From: Tannerella serpentiformis
Lineage (GTDB): Bacteria; Bacteroidota; Bacteroidia; Bacteroidales; Tannerellaceae
NCBI RefSeq assembly: GCF_003033925.1
Contig: NZ_CP028365.1
Span: 496,001-560,000, forward strand
DNA: 64,000 nucleotides
Reading direction: 5' to 3'
In this document: positions 54,049-61,553 of the stretch, one piece after another
Layout: each line of letters starts with the position of its first letter
Position numbering within the stretch: the stretch's first letter is position 1
Translations under genes and position numbers: made by a program
Notes under the pieces: model-generated
Seen by the model: only the letters and a program-made list of their open reading frames with translations
Database searches by the model: none
Told to the model about the DNA's origin: nothing

Positions 54049-54316
54049 TATTGCTATTTGAAAATCTGTCTGCTGTAAATATGGGCGCAAAGTAAAGACA
54101 TGCGTACGGATCTAAAAACGGGGGCCATAAGACACCTCCGTTTCCATTGCAAAAAGTTACCCTTCGAAAAACACGCCCTTGATCCCATTGACACCCTCCG
54201 TCGGGGTGCAAAACCGAGCAAGGATCGCTATCCGACCTCCCCTCACAGCGGAAAATCAATCCAGTTTTTCGATCGATAATCCCGACAGGGCGAAAAACAG
54301 GGTAAATGTCCCGAAA
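54049..54316. other. Region upstream of thrS
   Basis: About 270 bp without a gene. It should hold the thrS promoter; the nearest TAnnTTTG-like sequence (TTACTTTG near 54087-54095, minus strand) is one mismatch off. No T-box is expected or seen. Confidence 0.35.
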
Positions 54317-54345
54317 GATCACTTCTCACCAAGGAAAAAGTGATC
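54317..54345 (-). terminator. Probable terminator after lpxH
   Basis: GATCACTT and AAGTGATC arms just beyond the lpxH stop codon; on the minus strand it is followed by CTTTCGGG, a weak T-tract. Confidence 0.5.
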
Positions 54346-54355
54346 GGGAGCGCGG

Positions 54356-55108
54356 TCAGCCTTCGTCTTGAAGCAGACGGAGCTCGAGGCCGTCCCAGAC
54401 GGCGTAAGAGAAATACTGCATCCAGTCGCCGAGGACAATCATGCGAGTGTGGGGCGTGAGCTGGCGGTCAAGCATGAGGTGGAGATGGCCGAAGAGGAAA
54501 AAATCCGTCTCGGGATGGGATTGCAAATAAGTGCGGGCAAAGGCGTCGAGCGAGCGTGTGTTGCGTTCCTGTGCGGCTGCGCGACGTGTCTCGGCGAGGC
54601 CTTTGCGACGGCTGCTGAGCGACCATCCCCGGGCAAAACCGAACGTCCACCGAGGGTGGATCGAGGCATAGAGCACTTGACAGAGTCGATTGCGAAAGAT
54701 GCGCTGAATGAAGCGGTATTTTCGGGGCTGGTAGCCCACCTCATCGCCGTGAGCGAGGAAAAAGTGATGGCCGAGCAGCTCCACAGTCAGCGGGCCGCGA
54801 TGGATGACAGCGCCCACCTCGGCGGGTAGGTAATCGAACATCCAAATGTCATGGTTGCCGATGAAGAGGTGGATTTCCACGCCGGCGTCGTGCAGCTCGG
54901 CCAGTTTGCCCAAGAAACGCACGTGGCCGCGGGGCACGACGTAGCGGTACTCGTACCAATAGTCGAACATGTCACCCAGAAAGTAGATGGCCGCGGCATC
55001 CGGGGCAATGCGGTCCATCCAGCGGACGAGCCGCTTCTCGTCGGCCATGGGATCGGCCGCGTAACGGTTGCCGAGATGGGCGTCGGAGGCAAAGTAGATC
55101 TTCTTCAC
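54356..55108 (-). CDS. lpxH: UDP-2,3-diacylglucosamine diphosphatase
   Basis: The 250-residue calcineurin-like phosphoesterase shows all metal motifs: SDAHLG (Asp8, His10), FLGDMFDYW, GNHD, AHGDEVG and GHLHL. It hydrolyses UDP-2,3-diacylglucosamine to lipid X in lipid A synthesis at the inner membrane. It follows the DUF59 gene by 27 bp on the same strand and is likely in one mRNA with it. Confidence 0.95.
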   Translation of the reverse strand: MKKIYFASDAHLGNRYAADPMADEKRLVRWMDRIAPDAAAIYFLGDMFDYWYEYRYVVPRGHVRFLGKLAELHDAGVEIHLFIGNHDIWMFDYLPAEVGAVIHRGPLTVELLGHHFFLAHGDEVGYQPRKYRFIQRIFRNRLCQVLYASIHPRWTFGFARGWSLSSRRKGLAETRRAAAQERNTRSLDAFARTYLQSHPETDFFLFGHLHLMLDRQLTPHTRMIVLGDWMQYFSYAVWDGLELRLLQDEG

Positions 55109-55135
55109 AGAGGGAAGGTCGGCGGAGGGGCGGGA

Positions 55136-55453
55136 TTAGAACAGGCCCAGCTCGAGCTTAGCCTCGTCGGTCATCATGTCCTTGTTCCACTCGGGCTCAA
55201 AGACAAGATTGATCGTCACGCCATGCACGCCAGCGATGCCCTCCACTTTTTGCTGCACATCGTCCAGGATAAAGTCGGCGGCTGGGCAACTGGGCGCGGT
55301 GAAGGTCATGTCGATCGTCACATCCTTATCGTCGTCGACTTCGACGCGGTAGACTAGTCCCAGATCGTAAATATTGACGGGTATCTCGGGGTCAAAAACG
55401 GTGCGAAGGACCTTCACGATCTCTTCTTCTATTCTCAGGAATTCGTTATCCAT
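55136..55453 (-). CDS. DUF59/MIP18-family iron-sulfur assembly factor (SufT/PaaD-like)
   Basis: The 105-residue protein has the DUF59 signature (LRTVFDPEIPVNIYDLGLVY) and the reactive-cysteine region FTAPSCPAADF. Family members help deliver Fe-S clusters or mature metal centres. It lies between a 124-bp repeat array upstream and lpxH downstream. Confidence 0.92.
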   Translation of the reverse strand: MDNEFLRIEEEIVKVLRTVFDPEIPVNIYDLGLVYRVEVDDDKDVTIDMTFTAPSCPAADFILDDVQQKVEGIAGVHGVTINLVFEPEWNKDMMTDEAKLELGLF

Positions 55454-55454
55454 A

Positions 55455-56580
55455 ATGGAGTTAAAAAGTAGTTATGCAACCTTGCGGGCTGCGGGATTTG
55501 GCGCACCCTTGGGGGCGACTTTCGTTTGGCCTCAAGGCCGTTCGGGTTGCGGATTGATCCGCGGTATCCTTGGCCGAAAGAGGTCTAAAGAACATTCATG
55601 CAACCCTGCGGGCTGCGAGATTTGGCGTACCCTTGGGGGCGACAGTCGTTTGGCCCCAAGACTGGGCAAGTTGCGGGCTGCGCCCGCGACACCTTGGCCC
55701 AAAGGGTCTAAAAAAACATTCATGCAACCCTGTGGGCTGCGGGATTTGGCGCGCCCTCGGGGGCGACTTTCGTTTGGCCTCAAGACCAAGCAAGTTACGG
55801 ATTGAGTCCGCGGTACCCTTGGCCCAAAAAGGGCTAAAAAACAATCATGCAACCTTGCGAGCTGCGGGATTTGGCGCACCCTTGGGAGCGACAGTCGTTT
55901 GGCCTCAAGGCCGGGCGGGTTGCAGACTGCGCCCGCGGCACCTTGGCCCAAAGGGGTCTAAAAAACATTCATGCAGCCTTGCGGGCTGCGAGATTTGGCG
56001 CACCCTCGGGGGCGACTTTCGTTTGGCCTCAAAACCAAGCGATTTGCGGGCTACGCTCGCGGCACCTTGGCCCAAAGGGGGCTAAAAAAACATTCATGCA
56101 ACCCTGCGGGCTGCGGGATTTGGCGCGCCCTCGGGGGCGACGGTCGTTTGGCCTCAAGGCCGGGCAATTTGCGGACTGAGTCCGCGGTACCCTTGGCCGA
56201 AAGGGCGCTAAAAAAAACATTCATGCAGCCCTGCGGGCTGCGGGATTTGGCGTGTCCTCGGGGGCAACTTTCGTTTGGCCTCAAGGCCGGGCAAGTTGCG
56301 GGCTGCGCCCGCGGCACCTTGGCCCAAAGGGGGCTAAAAAACATTTCTGCAACCCTGCGGGCTGCGGGATTTGGCGTGCCCTTGGGGGCGACGGTCGTTT
56401 GGCCTCAAGGCCGGGCGATTTGCGGGCTGCGCCCGCGGCACCTTGGCCGAAAGGGGTCAAAAAAACATTCATGCAACCCTGCGGGCTGCGGGATTTGGCG
56501 CGCCCTTGGGGGCAACTTTCGTTTGGCCTCAAAGCCGGGTGGGTTGAGGATTGAGTCCGCGGCACCTTGACCGAAAGAGG
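55455..56580. repeat. Tandem array, ~124-bp unit, nine copies
   Basis: (A/C)TGCA(A/G)CC starts at 55474, 55598, 55722, 55847, 55971, 56096, 56223, 56347 and 56471; steps are 124, 124, 125, 124, 125, 127, 124 and 124 bp. Each unit has GCGGGCTGCGGGATTTGGCG, then a variable GACTTTCG/GACAGTCG part, TTTGGCCTCAAGGCC (palindromic), GCGGGCTGCGCCCGCGGCAC, and an A-run of 4-7 bases. The A-run explains the small length changes. The TCC/GGA variants (GGATTGAGTCCGCGG) alternate irregularly. Confidence 0.95.
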
Positions 56581-56604
56581 TACGCTTCGGAGCGTGAACG
56601 AGGG

Positions 56605-57315
56605 TTAGGTGCGCGGCAGGCGACCTTCGTCGGCGTAACTATAATATCGCTTGTCGCAGAGGATGATATGATCAATCAGCTGGATGCCGAGGAGCGCAGC
56701 GGCGCGGGCGATGCGATCGGTCAGGGCGTCGTCCTGCCTACTGGGGCGGGGATCGCCTGAGGGATGGTTGTGGCAAAGCACAATGCCCGAGCAGAGGTTG
56801 TTGATCGCTGCTTTGAGAACGATCAGCACGTCGGCGGAGGTATGATCTGTGCCGCCGCGACTGATCATCGTCCGGGCGATCACCTTGGCACTGCGATTGG
56901 TGAAGGCCGCCCAGAGTTCCTCGTGCGGCAAGTCGCAGAGGTGCGGATGGAAGAGGCGAAAGGCTTCGGCGCTGCTTCGGATCGTGTCGCGGTCCGCGTC
57001 GTCGTTGGTGAGTCCCTTGCGCCGCCCCAGCTCCATCGCGGCGGCGATGGTGATGGCTTTCGCCTCGCCGATGCCACGAAAAGCCATCAGCTCGTCGACG
57101 GTCAGGCGGGCGAGCCGCCCGAGACTGTTATCGACGGTGCCGAGGATACGCTGCGAGAGCTGCACGGCCGTTTCGGTACTGCTACCGGATCCGATCAAGA
57201 TCGCGATCAGCTCGGCGTCGCTCAGCACAGCGGCCCCTTTGAGCCGCATTTTCTCGCGCGGCCGATCTTCCTCGGCCAACTCCTTGATGCGCAGCCTGTC
57301 GTCCATTGCGCCCAA
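56605..57315 (-). CDS. radC: RadC-family JAB/MPN metalloprotein
   Basis: The 236-residue protein has an N-terminal helix-hairpin-helix part (LMAFRGIGEAKAITIAAA) and a JAB/MPN domain with the zinc motif HNHPSGDPRPSRQD. RadC's role in DNA repair is disputed; the family may act on DNA or protein. Start at 57315 (MGAMDDRL) or 57306 (MDDRL); the second is closer to relatives. The array before its end is not part of the gene. Confidence 0.94.
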   Translation of the reverse strand: MGAMDDRLRIKELAEEDRPREKMRLKGAAVLSDAELIAILIGSGSSTETAVQLSQRILGTVDNSLGRLARLTVDELMAFRGIGEAKAITIAAAMELGRRKGLTNDDADRDTIRSSAEAFRLFHPHLCDLPHEELWAAFTNRSAKVIARTMISRGGTDHTSADVLIVLKAAINNLCSGIVLCHNHPSGDPRPSRQDDALTDRIARAAALLGIQLIDHIILCDKRYYSYADEGRLPRT

Positions 57316-57432
57316 TCGTTACGCGTTACGAATGGTAAGTAACCGCTACGGGTGATTGACAAACGGGGCGAGCATGCGTATGCTCCCCCTTGCCGCACCC
57401 CTATATATATAGGTATAGGACGGCGACGCGCG

Positions 57433-57996
57433 TCACTTCACGCGACCCGTGTAGGATCCGTCCTGGGTGTTGATCTCGATCACATCCCCCTCGTTGATGA
57501 AGAGCGGCACGCGCACTTCAGCGCCTGACTCAACCTTGGCCGGCTTCAGCGTGTTCGTCGCCGTGTCTCCCTTGATGCCCGGCTCGGTGTACGTCACGGC
57601 CAGCTGCACTTTGATGGGCATGTCGGCAAAGAGAATCGTGTCCGTAGAGGCATCCGAGACGACGTCTACAATCTGACCCTCTTTCATAAAGTCTACCCCG
57701 TTGATCAGCGACTTGGCAATAGGGATTTGCTCGAAAGTTTCCTGATTCATGAAGATAAACTCTTCGCCCTCTTGGTAAAGGTACTGGTACGGGCGACGCT
57801 CCACACGTACGTCTTCCAGTTTCTCCCCGATGTTGAATCGGCGTTCGATCACATTGCCGCGAACGACGTCTTTCAGGGTCGTGCGCATGATCGTATTGCC
57901 TTTCCCGGGCTTTACGTGAAGGAAGTCGATGCAGAAGTAGAGCTTGCCGTCGAGGCGGATACAGGTCCCTTTCTTGATGTCTTGAGAGTTAATCAT
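57433..57996 (-). CDS. efp: Translation elongation factor P
   Basis: The 187-residue protein has the three beta-barrel domains of EF-P. The tip of domain I reads KPGKGNT, with a lysine at the usual position for post-translational modification; no modification enzyme gene is in the window. It relieves stalling at polyproline. Expressed from a TACTTTTG -7 element about 50 bp upstream. Confidence 0.97.
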   Translation of the reverse strand: MINSQDIKKGTCIRLDGKLYFCIDFLHVKPGKGNTIMRTTLKDVVRGNVIERRFNIGEKLEDVRVERRPYQYLYQEGEEFIFMNQETFEQIPIAKSLINGVDFMKEGQIVDVVSDASTDTILFADMPIKVQLAVTYTEPGIKGDTATNTLKPAKVESGAEVRVPLFINEGDVIEINTQDGSYTGRVK

Positions 57997-58043
57997 TTTC
58001 TTATTCTGTTATTACTGTAATTCGTTGAAAATTAAACTGGCCG

Positions 58044-58051
58044 CAAAAGTA
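58044..58051 (-). promoter_or_regulatory. -7 element (TACTTTTG) for efp
   Basis: A perfect minus-strand TAnnTTTG, with a leader of about 40 nt. Confidence 0.65.
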
Positions 58052-58123
58052 GACCAATCTCGCAAAAGTCAAAAGCCGCTTCCGGAGCGGGATCTGAGGC
58101 GCCCAAGGAGGGCGTGATCGGGA

Positions 58124-58873
58124 CTAAAGATAGATGTCGGCCGGATAGTGCACCTCGACGAGTGCGAGACCTTCGGCGGCGGCCGAGTCGCCCGCCTGAC
58201 TGCGGTCGAGGGCTTCGATCACGTGTCGAAAGCCCTCCTCGCTCAGTCGGCCGCGCCCCACCTCGAGAAGGGTGCCGACGATGGCGCGGACCATGTTGCG
58301 CAGGAAGCGGTCGGCCGTGATCGTGAACGTCCAGCGGTCGCCCTGGCGTCGCCATTCGGCGCGCGTCACGTGGCAGAGGTTGGTCTTCACATCGGTGTGT
58401 AACTTGCTGAAAGAAGTGAAGTCGCGATAGTCCAGCAGCGTCGCCGCGGCGCGGTTCATAGCCTCAAAATCGACGCCTCGCAAGACCATCCGATGTACGG
58501 CCGGAGGCGCGAAGGGGTCTTTGACGCCCGTCACGGTGTACTCGTAGGTGCGCGCCGTGGCCGAAAACCGGGCGTGGGCGTCGGGCCGCACGGCGTCGAG
58601 GCTCCACACGGCGATGTCGGGCGGTAGGAGTCGGTTGAGCCGACCCACCAACCCGGCGGGATCGTCGATCGGGACGTCCGTATCTAAGTGCGCCGCCATG
58701 CGTCGGGCATGCACGCCGGCGTCTGTACGGCCGGCTCCGGTGAGGGGCGTGGGCTGACGAAGGATGGTGGCCAAGGCCTCCTCCACGCGCTGTTGCACAC
58801 TCATGCCGTTGGGCTGTCGCTGCCAGCCGCAGTAGGCGCCACCGGTGTATGATAGCCAAATGAAGTATCTCAT
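58124..58873 (-). CDS. truA: tRNA pseudouridine(38-40) synthase
   Basis: The 249-residue protein has the TruA start (YFIWLSYTGGAYCGWQRQ) and the catalytic motif AGRTDAGVHA, whose Asp attacks uridine. It modifies positions 38-40 of the anticodon arm. It ends about 70 bp before the efp promoter. Confidence 0.96.
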   Translation of the reverse strand: MRYFIWLSYTGGAYCGWQRQPNGMSVQQRVEEALATILRQPTPLTGAGRTDAGVHARRMAAHLDTDVPIDDPAGLVGRLNRLLPPDIAVWSLDAVRPDAHARFSATARTYEYTVTGVKDPFAPPAVHRMVLRGVDFEAMNRAAATLLDYRDFTSFSKLHTDVKTNLCHVTRAEWRRQGDRWTFTITADRFLRNMVRAIVGTLLEVGRGRLSEEGFRHVIEALDRSQAGDSAAAEGLALVEVHYPADIYL

Positions 58874-58969
58874 CAGAAGGGTTGTTATGCGGCCTAATGG
58901 CCGCGGTAGTAAGGGCGCCGCTCATGGTGCCCGGTAGTAAAAAGTAGTAAGAAGTAGGGGGGTCTTTTT

Positions 58970-59047
58970 GCGCGGCTTCGCCCCGCGCCTCATCTTCTTT
59001 TCTTGTCTTGATACAAGAAAAGAAACAAAAGAAAATCAAGGCGTCAG
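58970..59047. repeat. Composite hairpin element between truA and cbiA
   Basis: GCGGCTTCGCCCCGCGC stem, the CTTTTCTTGTCTTGATACAAGAAAAG palindrome and AAAAGAAAATCAAGGCGTC. It lies at the end of the leftward cbiA gene, as a terminator might. Confidence 0.8.
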
Positions 59048-59078
59048 GGACGCCGGCCCGTCTTTACCTCGTGGCGCC

Positions 59079-60374
59079 CTATCCGAACAGCGTCGCGATG
59101 TCCGACTCGCCCCAATAGAGGTGGGTATAGCTGGCCAGGACGTTGGCGTGGCGATAAACGGGGGTATCGACCGTGCCGCCCTTGGCATTGTACTGCTGGG
59201 CGACGCTGGGCGGGGCGTCGGGCGAGGGAACAACCGAGGAGTAGTGGAACTCGTGGCCGCGCCAGTCTGTCCCGCCAAGCTCGAAACGGCGATAGCCGAG
59301 GCGCAGCCGCATACCCTCCATCGTGGCGTCCTGAGCGAGGATGCCGACCATCTCCCGCCGCACGCCGTCCATCCCCGTCACGGCGCGACAGAGATACATC
59401 ATGCCGCCGCATTCGGCCAGTATCCGGCCGCCGCGCTCGGCATAGTGACGGATCGCGTCGCGCATCGGGGTGTTCGCCGTGAGGGCGTCGAGATGGAACT
59501 CGGGGTATCCGCCCGGCAGGTAGACCAGATCGGCCTCCGGCAGCCGCTCGTCTCGCATCGGGCTGAAGCGGACGACCTCGGCGGCCTGCTCGAGCCTGGC
59601 GATGTTCTCGCGATAGACGAAGGCAAACGCCTCATCGTCGGCCACGGCCACGCGTCCGATGGGGCGCATGAGGGGCGGGGCCTGGCCGGCGGGGGGCGTG
59701 GGGCGACGGCAGACGCTGAGCAAATGATCCAGATCGACGTGCTGCTCGACGGTGTCGGCTACGCGATCGATCCATTGTTCGAGTTGGAAATTCGTATCGA
59801 GCGTCAGCCCGAGGTGTCGCGAGGGCACCTCCAGCTCCGCCAGCCGAGGCAGGCAGCCGAGACAAGGCACACCGACGTCGGCACACGCCTCCCGGAGGTA
59901 AGCGGCATGCGACGTCGAGGCGACCATATTAAAGACCACGCCGGCCACCTCGACACGCGGATCAAAGTACGCAAAGCCGTGGATGAGAGCCGCCACGGAG
60001 TAGGCCGTCGAACGGGCATTGACGACGAGCACGACCGGCAGGCCGAGCGTCCGCGCCACCTCGGACGAGCTTCCACGCGTCTTGTCGAAGCCGTCAAAGA
60101 GCCCCATCACGCCCTCGGCCACGCACGCATCGGCCGACCCGCCGTATTTGCCATATATATATTGTATATGATCGGGCGACGCCATCCAAGTGTCGAGGTT
60201 CACGGACGCCAGGCCCGCGGCCCGGGTGTGATAGCGTGCGTCGATATAGTCCGGCCCACATTTGAAAGGTTGCACGGAGAGCCCGCGTCGCCGGAGTGCG
60301 CGCAGTAGCCCGATGGTGAATGTGGTCTTGCCACAGCCTGAGTTTGTGGCCGCGATGAGCCATTGAGGAATCAT
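59079..60374 (-). CDS. cbiA: Cobyrinate a,c-diamide synthase
   Basis: The 431-residue protein has a P-loop (TNSGCGKTTF), the CbiA-type ATPase domain (FKCGPDYID), and a C-terminal class I glutamine amidotransferase domain with nucleophile Cys in ILAECGGMMYL. It amidates the a and c side chains of cobyrinate, an early inner step of cobamide synthesis. No other cobalamin gene and no cobalamin riboswitch were found nearby. Confidence 0.94.
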   Translation of the reverse strand: MIPQWLIAATNSGCGKTTFTIGLLRALRRRGLSVQPFKCGPDYIDARYHTRAAGLASVNLDTWMASPDHIQYIYGKYGGSADACVAEGVMGLFDGFDKTRGSSSEVARTLGLPVVLVVNARSTAYSVAALIHGFAYFDPRVEVAGVVFNMVASTSHAAYLREACADVGVPCLGCLPRLAELEVPSRHLGLTLDTNFQLEQWIDRVADTVEQHVDLDHLLSVCRRPTPPAGQAPPLMRPIGRVAVADDEAFAFVYRENIARLEQAAEVVRFSPMRDERLPEADLVYLPGGYPEFHLDALTANTPMRDAIRHYAERGGRILAECGGMMYLCRAVTGMDGVRREMVGILAQDATMEGMRLRLGYRRFELGGTDWRGHEFHYSSVVPSPDAPPSVAQQYNAKGGTVDTPVYRHANVLASYTHLYWGESDIATLFG

Positions 60375-60573
60375 ATCTGTAGAAAATGTAGGGCGTCGCG
60401 TCAGTGCGCCGCCGGGTTGTTCAAAATCGCCTGCAAAAGAAGCGTACGCGCACCGATATTGAAGCTCCCGCCAGACAAATATCGGTCAGCGACCGACGGA
60501 GCAAAGAAAAAAGTACCCCATTTTCCACCCCCACCCGTATCCGGCCTAATTCCCCGCCCTCTTTTCCGTTCCC
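60375..60573. other. Region upstream of cbiA
   Basis: About 200 bp with no gene and no perfect TAnnTTTG element on the minus strand. Confidence 0.35.
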
Positions 60574-60815
60574 ACATGTACCCGGCCAACTTCCCCGGCC
60601 TCGGTGAGGCCTTGATCTTCTTTTGCTTCTTTTCTTCCATCAAGGGAAGGCCCCTACCGGGGCAGGGAAGTTTTTCCCGGTACATTTTTAAGACCGATCA
60701 TGTACCCGGCCAAATTCCCCGGCCTCGGTGAGGCCTTGATCTTCTTTTGCTTCTTTTCTTGTATCAAGACAAGAAAAGAAGAACATGAAGGCAAGAAAAA
60801 ATACCCCTTTTTTGA
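60574..60815. repeat. Composite hairpin elements, two copies, 125-bp step
   Basis: CATGTACCCGGCCAA begins at 60574 and 60699. Each copy has CCCCGGCCTCGGTGAGGCC (stem), TTGATCTTCTTTTGCTTC and a TTTTCTT palindrome; the second copy has the complete CTTTTCTTGTATCAAGACAAGAAAAG form. The linker GGCCCCTACCGGGGCAGGGAAG matches the one in the pair at 25395-25635. Confidence 0.88.
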
Positions 60816-60921
60816 TGTCGATCATTCGTTTCCTACCGGAAACGTCCAAAGGGCGTATGCAATACGCCCCTACCGCCTGCCGGCCGATGGGTTTCGGATT
60901 CGTTTTGCCACAAGTTTCAGT

Positions 60922-61220
60922 AAAACCCACCGGGTTTCACTCAGACTTGTGGCAAAGTCCAAAACCCGCCGGGTTTCGCGCCATGTCGTGTGGCAAAGTC
61001 CAAAACCCGCCGGGTTTCACGCCATGTCGTGTGGCAGAGTCCAAAACTCGCCGGGTTTCACGCCATGTCGTGTGGCAGAGTCCAAAACCCGCCGGGTTTC
61101 GCGCTATGTCGTGTGGCAAGGTCCAAAACCCGACGGGTTTCACGCTATGTCGTGTGGCAGAATCCAAAACCCGCCGGGTTTCGTGCTATGTCGTTTGGCG
61201 GAATCCAAAACCCGGCAGGT
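60922..61220. repeat. Tandem array, 41-bp unit, eight copies, palindrome AAACCCGCCGGGTTT
   Basis: AAAACCC/AAAACTC starts at 60922, 60961, 61002, 61043, 61084, 61125, 61166 and 61207; steps are 39 and then 41 bp throughout. Spacer: (C/G)(A/G)CGC(C/T)ATGTCGTGTGGCA. It is intergenic; a GCGTATGC palindrome precedes it at 60851. Confidence 0.94.
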
Positions 61221-61235
61221 TTTGGGGCCTTGCTA

Positions 61236-61500
61236 TGATCTTCTTTTCTTCCCTTGATGGAAGAAAAGAAGCAAAAGAAGATCAAGGCCTCACCGAGGCC
61301 GGGGAATTTGACCGGATACATGATCGGTCTTAAAAATGTACCAGGAAAAACTTCCCTGCCCCGGAAGGGGCCTTTTCTTGTATCAAGGGAAGAAAAGAAG
61401 ATCCTGAAGGCAAGAAAAAAAACGCCCATTTTCGGTATCGATCATTCGCTTCCTACCGAAAACATCCAAGGGGCGTATGCAATACGCCCCTACCCGGGTA
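61236..61500. repeat. Composite hairpin elements in inverse orientation plus GCGTATGC palindrome
   Basis: CTTTTCTTCCCTTGATGGAAGAAAAG at about 61243-61268 is followed by AAAAGAAGATCAAGGCCTCACCGAGGCC, CCGGATACATGATCGGTCTT, a second partial element (TTTTCTTGTATCAAGGGAAG) and the palindrome at 61470-61490. It mirrors the arrangement at 60574-60869 on the other side of the 41-bp array. Confidence 0.85.
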
Positions 61501-61553
61501 CATGTGGGTAATTTTTTGATCCCCGATAACTGTCGGACTCAAATCCTTGCCTC

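Noticed and set aside
55374-56570. Several overlapping open frames of 80-200 codons on both strands with repeated MQPCGLRDLA-like phrases
   Set aside because: They are translations of the 124-bp repeat in different frames on both strands; no single frame stays open through all copies.
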